The translations under genes and the position numbers were made by a program. From Marmoricola sp. URHB0036 (GTDB lineage: Bacteria; Actinomycetota; Actinomycetes; Propionibacteriales; Nocardioidaceae), in NCBI RefSeq assembly GCF_000426045.1, contig NZ_AUEP01000007.1, forward strand, positions 1 through 64,000: DNA of 64,000 nt, given 5' to 3'. The notes below the pieces were generated by a model. It ran no database searches and was not told the DNA's origin. It worked only from the letters and a program-made list of their open reading frames with translations. Shown here piece by piece: positions 17,192 through 26,509 of the stretch; the stretch's first letter is position 1, and every line of letters begins with the position of its first letter.

Positions 17192-17971
17192 GTGACTGAC
17201 GTTGGTGTCGTGGGAAAGGTGAGTCGATTGCTGCGTGCCATCGCAGCGTCAGAGACCGAGGGGGTAGGTACGTCCAATCTGGCGCGGTCAGCAGGTATCA
17301 ACCGCTCGACAGCGCATCGGCTCTTGGCCGAGATGCGGCAGGGCGGACTCGTTGATCGTCACGAGCCCTCCGGACTGTGGCTGCTCGGACCCGAGCTCTT
17401 TCTCATGGGCCTGTCGGCGGGCCCCCGCTATGACGTCACCGGGATCGCGCAGCCGATCGTCCGCAGACTCTCCACGACAACCGCTGAAAGCGCCTTTTTC
17501 TCGGTGCTGCGCGGCATGGAGACGGTCTGCCTGGTCCAGGAGGAAGGTAGCTACCCGATCCGCTCTCACGTTCTGCATGAGGGAATCCGCTTCCCCCTCG
17601 GCGTCGCTTCTGCCGGTCTTGCAATCCTGTCGTTCCTGCCGGAGGACGCGGCGCGCGAATACATGCGCGGAACGGACTTGAGTGCGTTTGGATCCGAGCA
17701 TGCCCATGCCCCAATGGAGGCGCGAGTTGCGGAGACGCGTAAGCAAGGCTACGCAGTAAATCCTGGGCTAGTCGTGGAGGGCTCGTGGGGCATGGCCGCT
17801 GCCGTGTTCGACCATTCTGAGCGACCGATCGGCGCGCTGAGTCTGACGGGCGTCGAGCACCGATTCCAAACCAGCCGGCGGCCGCAACTGGGCCGAATTC
17901 TCATGGGCGCTGCCCACGAGCTCTCCGTTCTGCTGAATGACCGGACGGGAGGTCGAAACGCACTTGTCTGA
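17192..17971 (+). CDS. IclR-family transcriptional regulator
   Basis: About 259 residues. Winged HTH at the N-terminus (VSRLLRAIAASETEGVGTSN, then LARSAGINRSTAHRLLAEMR), followed by the IclR effector domain (VCLVQEEGSYPIRSHV, FPLGVASAGLAILSFL, GYAVNPGLVVEGSWGMAAAV). GTG 17192 has AGGA eight bases upstream and leaves the palindrome outside the coding region; ATG 17129 is possible but would put the palindrome within the gene. It probably controls the divergent CoA-transferase operon, responding to an aromatic or keto-acid pathway intermediate. Confidence 0.85.
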   Translation: MTDVGVVGKVSRLLRAIAASETEGVGTSNLARSAGINRSTAHRLLAEMRQGGLVDRHEPSGLWLLGPELFLMGLSAGPRYDVTGIAQPIVRRLSTTTAESAFFSVLRGMETVCLVQEEGSYPIRSHVLHEGIRFPLGVASAGLAILSFLPEDAAREYMRGTDLSAFGSEHAHAPMEARVAETRKQGYAVNPGLVVEGSWGMAAAVFDHSERPIGALSLTGVEHRFQTSRRPQLGRILMGAAHELSVLLNDRTGGRNALV

Positions 17972-18194
17972 CTTGCAGTTGCACCGCTGCCCCGATCCCC
18001 ATGGCATCGGCTAGGTCGGACGGGCAGACCCAAGCCTCGAAAGGAGCGCCTTGGCCAATGGGATGCTTGACGCGAAAAACTAACCGTAGGTGCGATTGGC
18101 AAGAGTCGGAAGGATGGATTTTCGGAGAAGCCCCCTCGCCTACGCCGTCGCCCGCGAGAGGCGACCGAACCTCGTGCGGTCCAGCAGAGGTAAC

Positions 18195-18419
18195 AGTCAG
18201 GTCACCGCTCGCGGCATTCGCGTGAACGCCGTCTCGCCGGGTGTCATCCAGACGCCGGACCATGCGCCAGACACCTACGACGGCCTCGCAGCACTGCGCC
18301 CTCTGGGACGCGTTGGTCAGGTCAGCGACATCGTTGGCGGCATCCTCTACCTCGAGGCATCCCTGTTCGTCACCGGGGGGATCCTGCACATCGACGGTGG
18401 CCAGAGCGCCGGCCACTGA
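18195..18419 (+). pseudogene. short-chain dehydrogenase, C-terminal fragment
   Basis: VTARGIRVNAVSPGVIQTPD, then LGRVGQVSDIVGGILYLE and FVTGGILHIDGGQSAGH is the last ~70 residues of a classical SDR, ending at 18419. The Rossmann nucleotide-binding half and the YxxxK catalytic motif are absent; sequence before 18195 does not resemble an SDR. It is a deletion remnant. Confidence 0.7.
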
Positions 18420-18458
18420 CTTCGCCGTGCATGGCCCACCAGGAGGACCCGGGTTCAA

Positions 18459-18481
18459 CCAGGGACTTCCCCTGGTGTGAG
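18459..18481 (+). promoter_or_regulatory. recurrent 23-bp motif, formamidase promoter (near-palindromic copy)
   Basis: CCAGGG, ACTTC, CCCTGG then TGTGAG: here the 17-bp core is a perfect inverted repeat. It ends 65 nt before the formamidase ATG. Confidence 0.5.
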
Positions 18482-18546
18482 ACCACCCGCACCGGACGGA
18501 GTCTGGTGCATGACGGCGGAACAGTTCCGCGGCGAAGGAGGCCGAC

Positions 18547-19812
18547 ATGTGCTTCGCACACTCAGGGTCGCCCAGTGAGGCCTTGCACGTGCAAGCGGGC
18601 ATCGGCCCGGCGGCGTTCCGTACCTTTGCCGAGCTCGCGCAAGGCGGTGGGCTCGGCACAGTGGATGTCGCGGGGTCCGGTACGCCGGACGCAGTCGCGG
18701 CGCCCGAAGGCGACCGGATTCTGGACGGGTACGGACACGTGCTGCACAACCGTTGGAACCGGGACCTCGAGCCGGCGGTGAGCGTGCGTCAAGGCGAGGA
18801 AATACAACTGCTTTGTCGCGACGCTCTGGACATCGGTGACCAGGCGCGGACCCTCTCGCCGGACGGGAGCATGACCCTGGACCTCGGTCGGATCCACCCC
18901 ATGACCGGTCCGGTGCACGTCGACGGCGCCGAGCCCGGTGACATCCTGGAGGTCGAGATCCTCGACGTCAGTCCGCTGGTCGACTTCGGCTACACCACAG
19001 TGAGCCCCGCGCTCGGCCTCTTCGGCGCTCTTCGCCCTGAGAGCCTGGCGCAGTTCGCGCCCTGGATGGAGGCCTCGCAGCTCAGCGACCCCTCTCCAGG
19101 CCGCGTACCCTCGGCCGTCCCGGAGGACCAGCCCTTCAATTCCGGGGCTGCCTACGTCCAGCTGTTCAGCTTCGAGAAGGGTCAGTCCAGCGGCTTCGCC
19201 ACCTTTGTCGGTTCGGACACCGGTCGACGGGCACGAATCCCCATCGCCCCCTTCATGGGCATCATGGGCAACGCGCCTATGCGCAAGGGGATGTATCGCA
19301 GTTTCCCGCCCAGCTTCAGCGGCGGCATGGGCGGCAACATCGATGTCCGGCAGATCGTCTCGGGGTCGAAGCTGCAGTTGCCCGTCTACGTGGACGGCGC
19401 CAAGTTCTCCGCCGGCGACGGGCACATGGCTCAGGGCGACGGGGAGATCGCCGGTACAGCCATCGAAACGCTGATGTCGGCGACGCTTCGATTCTCCGTC
19501 ATCAAGAACCGCATCATCGCCGGCCCACGCGCCGTTGTGCCCTCGGCCGACCCGACCCAGAAGGCGATGCCTCCCGAGATGTGTGACCAGGGCTACTACG
19601 TCACGACCGGCAGTGGCCCGGACCTGATGGAGGACGCCAAGAACGCCGTACGCGACATGATCGACTGGCTGGTCACCGACCAGCAGGTGAGCATGCACGA
19701 GGCCTACGCGTTGTGCAGCGTTGCGGGTGACCTCAAGATCAGCGAGATGGTCGACCTCCCCAACTGGCTGGTCTCGATGACCCTCCCCCGCGGCATTTTC
19801 GAGCCGGTATGA
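18547..19812 (+). CDS. acetamidase/formamidase family protein
   Basis: 421 residues, excellent ribosome site (GAAGGAGG, five bases). Formamidase/acetamidase (FmdA/AmdA) hydrolyses short amides to ammonia and the acid. Visible family blocks: NRWNRDLEPAVSVRQGEEIQ, MTGPVHVDGAEPGDILEVEI, then DIRQIVSGSKLQLPVYV-like (NIDVRQIVSGSKLQLPVYVD) and FSAGDGHMAQGDGEIAG, which contains the HxxxGDGE metal-site region. The recurrent motif sits in its promoter. Ammonia release could serve pH or nitrogen balance alongside the arginine deiminase pathway. Confidence 0.85.
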   Translation: MCFAHSGSPSEALHVQAGIGPAAFRTFAELAQGGGLGTVDVAGSGTPDAVAAPEGDRILDGYGHVLHNRWNRDLEPAVSVRQGEEIQLLCRDALDIGDQARTLSPDGSMTLDLGRIHPMTGPVHVDGAEPGDILEVEILDVSPLVDFGYTTVSPALGLFGALRPESLAQFAPWMEASQLSDPSPGRVPSAVPEDQPFNSGAAYVQLFSFEKGQSSGFATFVGSDTGRRARIPIAPFMGIMGNAPMRKGMYRSFPPSFSGGMGGNIDVRQIVSGSKLQLPVYVDGAKFSAGDGHMAQGDGEIAGTAIETLMSATLRFSVIKNRIIAGPRAVVPSADPTQKAMPPEMCDQGYYVTTGSGPDLMEDAKNAVRDMIDWLVTDQQVSMHEAYALCSVAGDLKISEMVDLPNWLVSMTLPRGIFEPV

Positions 19813-19846
19813 CGCGCCCAGCCCACGTGCAAACACGGAGGTTTCC

Positions 19847-20407
19847 ATGAAAGCCACACGAAACGAGACGACCTGCGGCCTTCGGTCACGCACGCCTCTG
19901 GCTGCCGTCGCGGGCGGGCTCGTGGCCGCCTCCATCGGGACTCTCGCCATGGACCTGTTGCTCTTCGCTCGCTACAAACGGGGCGGCGGCAGCACCGGTT
20001 TCCGTCGATGGGAGTTCTCCTCGGACATCCGCGGATGGGAGGAAGCCCCCGCTCCTGCGCATGTCGGCAAACGGCTGGTCGAAGGTCTTTTCGGTATGGA
20101 CCTTCCCGATCGGCGGGCTGCTCTGGTCAACAACATCACCCACTGGGGCTACGGAATCCTCAACGGTGTTCCCTTCGGCATCATCGTGGGCTCAGTCAAC
20201 TCACCGCGGGTGCGGTACGGCGCCGTGTTCGGCGCGTCTGTCTGGGCCACCAGCTATGCCGTCCTTCCGGCGGCGAAGCTCTACCAACCGATCTGGGAGT
20301 ACGACGCTCGCACCCTCGGCAAGGACCTCAGCGCGCACCTGCTGTACGGGCTGAGTACAGCCGCTGTCTTCAAGAGCTTGAGCACTGTGAGGGGATCCCG
20401 GCCATGA
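19847..20407 (+). CDS. conserved integral membrane protein, unknown function
   Basis: 186 residues, begins MKATRNETTCGLRSRTPLAA, with GGAGG upstream. Three or four hydrophobic segments: VAGGLVAASIGTLAMDLLLF, ITHWGYGILNGVPFGIIVGS, AVFGASVWATSYAVLPAAKL and SAHLLYGLSTAAVFKSL. No family assigned. Its stop overlaps the ThDP-enzyme ATG (ATGA) and it follows formamidase by 34 nt, so the three genes form an operon. Confidence 0.65.
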   Translation: MKATRNETTCGLRSRTPLAAVAGGLVAASIGTLAMDLLLFARYKRGGGSTGFRRWEFSSDIRGWEEAPAPAHVGKRLVEGLFGMDLPDRRAALVNNITHWGYGILNGVPFGIIVGSVNSPRVRYGAVFGASVWATSYAVLPAAKLYQPIWEYDARTLGKDLSAHLLYGLSTAAVFKSLSTVRGSRP

Positions 20408-22200
20408 CCGCCGACCCAGCAGAGCTGCAGATTCTCGCAACCACGTCGAGCTCCGTGGCCGCCAAAGCTCGACGGACGGGCGCAGATTTCATCGTGGCCA
20501 CTCTCAAGGCCTCGGGAGTCCGGCGCATCTACGGACTTCCCGGCGACTCCCTGAACGCACTGACGGATGCGATACGGCGGGACGGCGACCTCGCTTGGCA
20601 GCATGTTCGACATGAAGAGGCCGCGGCACTTGCCGCGGCAGGTGCGGCGGCGGTCACCGATCAGCTGGCCGTGTGTGCGGCCAGCTGTGGACCGGGCAAC
20701 CTGCACCTGATCAACGGGCTGTTCGACGCCCAACGCAGCCGGGTCCCGGTGCTCGCCATCGCTGGGCACATCCCCCAGGCCGAGATCGGCAGTGGCTACT
20801 TCCAGGAGACCCATCCCCAGGAGCTGTTCCGGGAGTGCAGCGTCTTCGCGGAGATGGTCAGCGTCCCGGAACAGCTTCCACGGCTACTGCGCATCGCGAT
20901 GCGTACGGCGCTGGAACGGCGCGGAGTCGCCGTTCTCATCGTGCCCCCCGAGATCTTTAAGCACCAGGCACCTTCGGGTCCCGCGGCGCCCGTGCACCCG
21001 ACAGCCTCCACCACCCGGCCGGACGATGTCGCGCTCAGGACCGCCGCCGCGGTGCTCAACGAGGCCACGGCGGTCACGATTCTTGCCGGCGCCGGATGCG
21101 CCGGTGCTCACGACGAAGTCGTCGCGATCGCGGACAAGCTGAAGGCACCAGTCGTGCACGCTATGCGTGGCAAGGAGTTCGTCGAGTACGACAACCCCTT
21201 CGACGTGGGGATGACCGGGCTGCTCGGCTTCGTCTCGGGCTATCGCGCCATGGAGCACTGTGACGCGCTGCTGATCCTCGGCAGCGACTTCCCCTACGGC
21301 CCGTTCTACCCCGATGGCGCCCAGATCGTGCAGGTCGACGTACGCGGTGAGCAGATCGGTCGGCGCGTCCCCGTCGACGTACCGCTCGTCGGCAGCGTCA
21401 AGGACACCGTCACGGCGCTGTTCGAGCTCATCCGCGAGGGCCGCGGCCCGGATCACCTCGACCGCATGACAGCGCACTACCGCCGCGCGCGCCGGCGCCT
21501 GGACAAGGCGGCCGATGCCGGCAGAGGCAGAGGTCCCCTCCATCCGCAGACAGTCGCTGTGGCGATCGATCGACTGGCGGCACCGGACGCAGTTCTGATC
21601 CCGGACGTCGGTACGCCGACGCTGTGGGCGGCACGCTACTTCCGTATGAACGGGCTTCGCCGGCTGATCGGCTCGTTCACGCACGGCACGATGGCCAATG
21701 CGCTACCTCAGGCCCTCGGCGTGCAAGCGGCCTGCCCGGACCGACAGGTGGTCGCATTCGCCGGTGACGGCGGCATAGCGATGCTCCTCGGCGAGCTGTT
21801 GACTCTGCGCCAGCAGCACCTGCCGGTCAAGATCATCGTCCTCAACAACGGATCTCTGGGGTTCGTCGAGCTGGAGATGAAGGCGGACGGCATCGTGAAC
21901 TTCGGCACTGATCTCGCGAATCCCAACTTCGCCGAGGTAGCCAACGCCATGGGAATCCACGGCGTCCGAGTGGAGCACCCGGCGGAGCTGGACAGCGCCC
22001 TGCGCGATGCCTTCGCTCAGCCGGGTCCCGCACTGGTGGACGTCCTGACCCACCGGCACGAACTGGCCATCCCGCCAACAGTCACGGCGCAGGAAGCGGC
22101 AGGCTTCACGCTCTGGGCGACGCGGAGCGTCCTCAACGGTGACGCCAGCTCGGTCATCGACGTCGCGCGAACCAACCTCCGGCAGCTCCGCTTCGAATAG
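20404..22200 (+). CDS. ThDP-dependent pyruvate oxidase / pyruvate:quinone dehydrogenase-like
   Basis: 598 residues with the three-domain ThDP fold. N-terminal FIVATLKASGVRRIYGLPGD and RHEEAAALAAAGAAAVT (catalytic Glu of HEE), middle FAD-binding-type domain, C-terminal cofactor motif FAGDGGIAMLLGELLTLRQQ then IIVLNN. Closest to PoxB/pyruvate oxidase, which decarboxylates pyruvate to acetate; acetolactate synthase is less likely given the context and lack of a regulatory partner. It starts in the overlap with the membrane protein. It would provide respiratory-chain-linked acetate formation under stress. Confidence 0.85.
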   Translation: MTADPAELQILATTSSSVAAKARRTGADFIVATLKASGVRRIYGLPGDSLNALTDAIRRDGDLAWQHVRHEEAAALAAAGAAAVTDQLAVCAASCGPGNLHLINGLFDAQRSRVPVLAIAGHIPQAEIGSGYFQETHPQELFRECSVFAEMVSVPEQLPRLLRIAMRTALERRGVAVLIVPPEIFKHQAPSGPAAPVHPTASTTRPDDVALRTAAAVLNEATAVTILAGAGCAGAHDEVVAIADKLKAPVVHAMRGKEFVEYDNPFDVGMTGLLGFVSGYRAMEHCDALLILGSDFPYGPFYPDGAQIVQVDVRGEQIGRRVPVDVPLVGSVKDTVTALFELIREGRGPDHLDRMTAHYRRARRRLDKAADAGRGRGPLHPQTVAVAIDRLAAPDAVLIPDVGTPTLWAARYFRMNGLRRLIGSFTHGTMANALPQALGVQAACPDRQVVAFAGDGGIAMLLGELLTLRQQHLPVKIIVLNNGSLGFVELEMKADGIVNFGTDLANPNFAEVANAMGIHGVRVEHPAELDSALRDAFAQPGPALVDVLTHRHELAIPPTVTAQEAAGFTLWATRSVLNGDASSVIDVARTNLRQLRFE

Positions 22201-22214
22201 TCGACCAACCTCGG

Positions 22215-22739
22215 TCAGTAGAGAACCTCGTCGTCGTGCCCAACGATGACGACCCTGCCTCGAGCCTGTCGCGCCACGCCGGCCGCCACGGAAGGATCGA
22301 ACCACCTGGCCAGACGCCGTCCGTGTCCTCTGCCCAACACGATCAGGTCGGCGGTGCGACCTTCGTTGAGCAGCGCCGTCGCCGGATTCGTACGGCACAG
22401 CACAGCGCTGACCTGGAGGAAGGGAGCGCGGCTACGGGCCCATTGCACGGCGTCCTCCAGCAGTGCCTGTGCACCCTCGAGTGGCCCAGCGTCCCAGTAG
22501 GCGGTGAAAGCAAACGGATCGAGCCAGAGCGCCGGCTGGGCGACGTGCACGATTCGCAACGGGGCCTGTCCGGCGTACGCCCGCACGACGGCCCACTCCA
22601 ACGCCCGGACGCTGTCGCTCGACCCGTTGACCCCGACCACGATCGGTCGGACAGAATCCGCTGCACTGTTGCCCGGAGCGGCGAAGTGCTTCACCAGATG
22701 CCACTGTCCTGGCCCCTGGGGCGTTCGCGACCACATCAT
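22215..22739 (-). CDS. universal stress protein (UspA family)
   Basis: 174 residues from ATG 22739 (AGGGG nine bases upstream); an in-frame frame extends to 22958 but would include a motif copy. The USP core begins PIVVGVNGSSDSVRALEWAV and ends with the nucleotide-loop-type stretch DLIVLGRGHGRRLARWF then VVIVGHDD. The canonical G-2x-G-9x-G(S/T) ATP motif is only partly kept, so nucleotide binding is uncertain. USPs accumulate under hypoxia and stationary phase. Divergent from the MFS gene, with motif copies between. Confidence 0.8.
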   Translation of the reverse strand: MMWSRTPQGPGQWHLVKHFAAPGNSAADSVRPIVVGVNGSSDSVRALEWAVVRAYAGQAPLRIVHVAQPALWLDPFAFTAYWDAGPLEGAQALLEDAVQWARSRAPFLQVSAVLCRTNPATALLNEGRTADLIVLGRGHGRRLARWFDPSVAAGVARQARGRVVIVGHDDEVLY

Positions 22740-22927
22740 GGCCGGGTGCCCCTCGAGGCACCGCGCGGAGCACGGTCGCTCACCCTGCGCGAGGTCTGCG
22801 TCGACGCGCGCGTGGCGTGTGGGTCGTTCATGCCTGAAGGTCATCTCCGTGGTCGTTGACTGGTCGCCGGGATTGCTCGGCGGGCGATCGGACGCCGCTG
22901 ACTTCACTGTGCCGGGAGGCTTTGCTG

Positions 22928-22949
22928 GGCGCGCCCGTGAAGGCACTGG
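22928..22949 (-). promoter_or_regulatory. recurrent motif copy, towards usp
   Basis: On the minus strand CCAGTG, a 4-nt spacer, CACGGG, CGCGCC. One base shorter in the spacer than the other copies; 188 nt before the chosen usp start. Confidence 0.4.
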
Positions 22950-22972
22950 TGAATCCACTGGTCACCACACCA

Positions 22973-22995
22973 CCGGGGACCACCACGGGCGCGAA
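22973..22995 (+). promoter_or_regulatory. recurrent motif copy, towards MFS operon
   Basis: CCGGGG, ACCAC, CACGGG, CGCGAA. Ends 65 nt before the MFS GTG, the same distance as in the formamidase promoter. Confidence 0.55.
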
Positions 22996-23060
22996 CGATG
23001 CAGCCCGGACGGATGCTTGCCGGACCCATAGAAGTAGAAGGCGACCCAAGGGAGCCAGAC

Positions 23061-24611
23061 GTGCCCGCAAACAAACAGCGTCCAGCGCGCGAGGCGACGA
23101 CCCCCGCGAAGCTCTACGCCCTGCGCAGCCCGACCGGTCTTGCGCTGATTGCGGCGACGGTCCTCGCGTCGATGGTCGGGTTCCTCAACGCCTACATGAT
23201 CAACGTCGCCGTGCCGGCAATCGCTGATGATCTCCACGCGACCGTGAGCGAGCTGCAGTGGGTGCTGACCGGGTACCTGGTCACGGTCGCCGCGCTGCTG
23301 CTTCTGGCTGGGGCGCTGGCGGACCAGTTCGGGCGCCGGCGCATCCTCGTCGTCGGCCTGGGCATCATGCTGCTCGCCTCACTGTGCTGCGCTGCCGCAC
23401 CAACGGTGGGCACGCTTGTCGCAGCTCGTTTGGTCCAGGGCGTGGGAGGTGCACTGGTCGTGCCCAGCAGCCTCGCCCTCCTCAACGGCACACTTCGAGG
23501 ATCCGATCGAGCGCGAGGTATCGGGGTCTGGGCTGGACTCGCGACCCTTGGCACCACCTTCGGCCCGTACGCCGGAGGCTGGCTCGTCGACCACGCGTCA
23601 TGGCGTTATGTCTTTCTGCTCAACCTCCCGCTCGTCATCGCGGCTTTCCTGACGCTGCGCGCCGTACCCGAGAGCGGTCTGTCGCGACGACCTTCCTCGC
23701 TCGATGTCGTTGGCGGCACGCTCGCCGTGGGCGGCCTCGGTGGCGTCATCTACGCCCTGACGGCCGCCCCTTCTTCCGGATGGCAGAGCCTCTCGGTCGC
23801 ATCGTCCGGCCTGATCGGTGTCGTCTGCCTGGCGGCTCTCGTTCCGGTCGAGAAGAGACGCCGCGCCCCCATGATGCGAATGGGAATCTTCCGGTCGCGC
23901 CAGTTCGACGCCATCAACGCAGCCACTCTGCTGTTCTACGGCGCCCTCGCCGCCGCCGGGTACTTGGTCGTGCTGCAGTGTGAGCTGCAGCTCGGTTACA
24001 GTGCCACGCGGGCAGGCGCTGCGCTCATCCCAGAGTCGGTGGTCTTCCTTCTCGTCTCCCCCTTTGTCGGCGGCCTGGTGGCGAAGGTAGGGACCCGGTG
24101 GCCGATGGCTGCCGGCATCCTCGTGGTCGCTGTTGGATTCGCTTGGCTCTCGACAGCCAGCCCCGGAGATCCCTACGCACAAGCGATCCTGCCCGGAGCG
24201 ATCCTGTGGGGCCTGGGAATCGGCTTGACGGTGGCCCCATTGACCGCAGGCGTACTTGCGGCTGTCGACGACTCAGACCTCGGAGAGGCGTCTGCGATCA
24301 ACGATGCAGCCTCGCGGGTCGGAGGCGTCATCATGGTGGCGGTCGTCCCACTGCTGCTGGGCGCCGGCACCGCACGCAGCCTGGGACAACCGCTGTCGCA
24401 GAACTACCAGTTCGCGATGCTCGTCATGGCCGGGCTGAGTCTTCTCGCCGCGGTCATCACGGTGGTGTTCGTCTCGCACGGTCGTGTCCCCTCCGAAACG
24501 CCACTTCCGGCTGTGACGCCGCGAATCTCCGGCTGCGCACTGCCTCATCATTCCGGAACGCTCGATACGCCAACGACCATCGATGTGATGGAACCCAGGA
24601 GTGCATCATGA
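23061..24611 (+). CDS. MFS drug transporter, DHA2 (EmrB/QacA) type
   Basis: 516 residues, 14-segment MFS pattern. Early motifs: FLNAYMINVAVPAIADDLHA (motif D1 region), WVLTGYLVTVAALLLLAGAL, then ADQFGRRRILVVGL (motif A). Proton-driven efflux of hydrophobic compounds is the usual function. GTG 23061 is preferred (AAGGGAG, six bases upstream) over ATG 22998, which lies next to the regulatory motif. The stop overlaps the next SDR ATG (ATGA). Confidence 0.85.
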   Translation: MPANKQRPAREATTPAKLYALRSPTGLALIAATVLASMVGFLNAYMINVAVPAIADDLHATVSELQWVLTGYLVTVAALLLLAGALADQFGRRRILVVGLGIMLLASLCCAAAPTVGTLVAARLVQGVGGALVVPSSLALLNGTLRGSDRARGIGVWAGLATLGTTFGPYAGGWLVDHASWRYVFLLNLPLVIAAFLTLRAVPESGLSRRPSSLDVVGGTLAVGGLGGVIYALTAAPSSGWQSLSVASSGLIGVVCLAALVPVEKRRRAPMMRMGIFRSRQFDAINAATLLFYGALAAAGYLVVLQCELQLGYSATRAGAALIPESVVFLLVSPFVGGLVAKVGTRWPMAAGILVVAVGFAWLSTASPGDPYAQAILPGAILWGLGIGLTVAPLTAGVLAAVDDSDLGEASAINDAASRVGGVIMVAVVPLLLGAGTARSLGQPLSQNYQFAMLVMAGLSLLAAVITVVFVSHGRVPSETPLPAVTPRISGCALPHHSGTLDTPTTIDVMEPRSAS

Positions 24612-25363
24612 CCACCGCACCAGCAACGACCGCAGTGTCCACGGGCAGCCTTGCCGGCCAGATCGTCGTCGTCATCGGAGGAAGCTCCGGCATCGGCCTG
24701 GAGACAGCCCGACAAGCACGCTCGGCGGGAGCCGAGCTGATCCTCACCGGCCGCAACCGTGCTCGCCTCGACCGCGCCCGCGACGAGATCAAGGCCCTGA
24801 GCTCGGCGACCCTCGATCTCGGCGACGCGGCCGCGATCGAGTTCTTCTTCAGTGGCCTACCGGCCGACATCGACCACGTTTTCGTGACGGGTGGCGGGCC
24901 GCCGTATGCAGGGATCCTCGACCTGGATTTCGACGAGGCGCTACGGGCGCTCGATGAGCACTTGCTCGGTTCGTTGCGTATCGCCCGAGCGTGCGCGCCA
25001 CGTCTCCAGACCGGTGGGTCGTTGACCTTTGTCACTGGCACGCACGCACGCCGACCAGGCATTGGTCTGAGTATTGCCGCCATAGCTGCCGTCGGTGTGC
25101 CGGCGATCGTCGCCAACGCCGCGGTCGAGCTGGCTCCGATGCGAGTCAATGCCATCGCTGCTGGATTCGTCGACACGCCCCTGTCGGCTCGTATCCTGGG
25201 CGATGCGCTCGAAGGCCGCCGCGCCGAGCTCCGTGCCACTCTGCCGATCCGACGTGTGGTCGGGCCAGCCGACGTTGCCGCGGTCGCGATCCATCTGATG
25301 ACCAACACGGCCGTGACCGGAGCCACCTTCGACGTGGACGGTGGCCAACAGCTCATCCCATGA
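24608..25363 (+). CDS. SDR-family protein lacking the catalytic Tyr/Lys
   Basis: 251 residues with a good Rossmann start (GQIVVVIGGSSGIGLETARQ; TGxxxGxG as GGSSGIG) and SDR C-terminus (VTGATFDVDGGQQLIP). In the region where YxxxK is expected after the VTGTHARRPG strand, the protein reads GIGLSIAAIAAVGVPAIVAN, with neither Tyr nor Lys. It may still bind NAD(P) but is unlikely to be a normal dehydrogenase. AGGAG six bases before ATG; coupled to the MFS gene. Confidence 0.8.
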   Translation: MTTAPATTAVSTGSLAGQIVVVIGGSSGIGLETARQARSAGAELILTGRNRARLDRARDEIKALSSATLDLGDAAAIEFFFSGLPADIDHVFVTGGGPPYAGILDLDFDEALRALDEHLLGSLRIARACAPRLQTGGSLTFVTGTHARRPGIGLSIAAIAAVGVPAIVANAAVELAPMRVNAIAAGFVDTPLSARILGDALEGRRAELRATLPIRRVVGPADVAAVAIHLMTNTAVTGATFDVDGGQQLIP

Positions 25364-25374
25364 GCGGTCGATGC

Positions 25375-25398
25375 CTGCACGACGACGTGGTCGTGCAG
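25375..25398. terminator. perfect 9-bp inverted repeat after the SDR gene
   Basis: CTGCACGAC, 6-nt loop, GTCGTGCAG, 12 nt after the stop at 25363. No T-run follows. A hairpin terminator of the actinobacterial type or a regulator site. Confidence 0.45.
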
Positions 25399-25486
25399 CC
25401 ACTCCCGGGTCCGTCGTCGTCGGAACCAGACGTTGGCCAGGCCCACGCGACGCGGGCGGCCAACGGGCGCATAGTCACGGGGATGA

Positions 25487-25509
25487 CCAGGGACATACCC
25501 GGGCGCGGT
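25487..25509 (+). promoter_or_regulatory. recurrent motif copy, VOC gene promoter
   Basis: CCAGGG, ACATA, CCCGGG, CGCGGT; ends 61 nt before the VOC-protein ATG. Confidence 0.55.
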
Positions 25510-25570
25510 CCGGCCCTCCTCAGCAGGATGCTGGGGCTGTCCAGTCCGCAGCCAACAAGGAGAACCCACT

Positions 25571-26242
25571 ATGACCACTGTGCAGCAGGCCAGCGAGAAT
25601 CCCGAGACCTCAGCGAGCGCTGGCCCCGACCTGAAGCTCGAGGTCATCGTCATCCCCGTGTCCGATCCCGATCGGACCAAGGACTTCTACACCCGACTTG
25701 GCTGGCGTGAGGACGCCGACCTGACAACCAGTGAAGACTTTCGCGTACTGCAGTTCACTCCCCCGGGATCCAGCTGCTCGGTCATCTTCGGGAAAGGGGT
25801 GAGCTCGGCACCCCCAGGCTCCGCGCAGGGTCTGCACCTGATCGTCTCCGACGTCGAAGCGGCTCGCGCCGTACTGGTCGGGCGCGGGGCAGAGGTGAGT
25901 GAGGTCTTCCATGACATCGGCGGAATCTTCCACCACGCTGGCACAGAGGGCCGTTTGTCAGGGCCGGCCGCAAGCGGTGGCAGCTACGGCTCCTTCGCGT
26001 CCTTTGTGGATCCCGACGGGAACGGATGGGTCCTGCAGGAGGTCACCACCCGGCTGCCGGGCCGAATCACCGGGGACATGACAGCGTTCAGCTCAGTCAA
26101 CGACCTGTCCGCCGCGCTGGCGCGTGCTGCTGCTGCCCACGGCGAACACGAGGCGCGGACTGGACAGGAGGACCCGTCATGGCCCGATTGGTATGCCGCC
26201 TACATCGTGCGCGAACGATCGGGCGACCCGTTGCCCTCGTAA
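25571..26242 (+). CDS. VOC (glyoxalase/dioxygenase-fold) protein
   Basis: 223 residues; AAGGAG upstream of ATG. A single complete VOC module: LKLEVIVIPVSDPDRTKDFY then TRLGWREDADL, FRVLQFTPPGSSCSVIFGKG, GLHLIVSDVEAARAVLVGRG, and FASFVDPDGNGWVLQEV with the metal-ligand Glu position. The C-terminal ~50 residues (DPSWPDWYAAYIVRERSG) are common in actinobacterial homologues. Substrate unknown; a role in detoxifying electrophiles is possible. Confidence 0.85.
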   Translation: MTTVQQASENPETSASAGPDLKLEVIVIPVSDPDRTKDFYTRLGWREDADLTTSEDFRVLQFTPPGSSCSVIFGKGVSSAPPGSAQGLHLIVSDVEAARAVLVGRGAEVSEVFHDIGGIFHHAGTEGRLSGPAASGGSYGSFASFVDPDGNGWVLQEVTTRLPGRITGDMTAFSSVNDLSAALARAAAAHGEHEARTGQEDPSWPDWYAAYIVRERSGDPLPS

Positions 26243-26509
26243 CTGCCTCCGAGAGGATCCGCTTGACCTGGTCGACTCCGTAGAAGGTGCCTTTCCGGCG
26301 ACGGCAAGTACCTGCAGTTGCCCCTCGGCGCACCATGTGCCCTCGACGGCTTTGTTGGCGATCGCTGGTGCGGAGCCCCATAAGCAAACGGAAAGTCGCG
26401 CCGCATGGGATCAAGGCCTCACCGCCCGCTCTGGCAAGAAACCAGGGAGACAACGTGATTCACGCAGTGAGTCTCCAGGGCGCGGCCTGAGGCCAACCGG
26501 CGAAAGAGT
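26243..26509. other. intergenic region with partial motif
   Basis: No supported gene. CCAGGG followed by CGCGG and CCTGAG at 26474-26490 resembles the left half of the recurrent motif but lacks the CACGGG half; I do not count it as a copy. Confidence 0.35.

Noticed and set aside
18459-18481. Interpretation of the motif as a DosR box
   Set aside because: The formamidase copy contains GGGACTT, as in DosR sites, but the other copies do not keep the GGGAC/GTCCC half-sites, and no DosS/DosR pair is encoded here.
26474-26490. Possible further motif copy before the TehA-like gene
   Set aside because: Only the CCAGGG half matches; the right half reads CCTGAG and CGCGA is missing.
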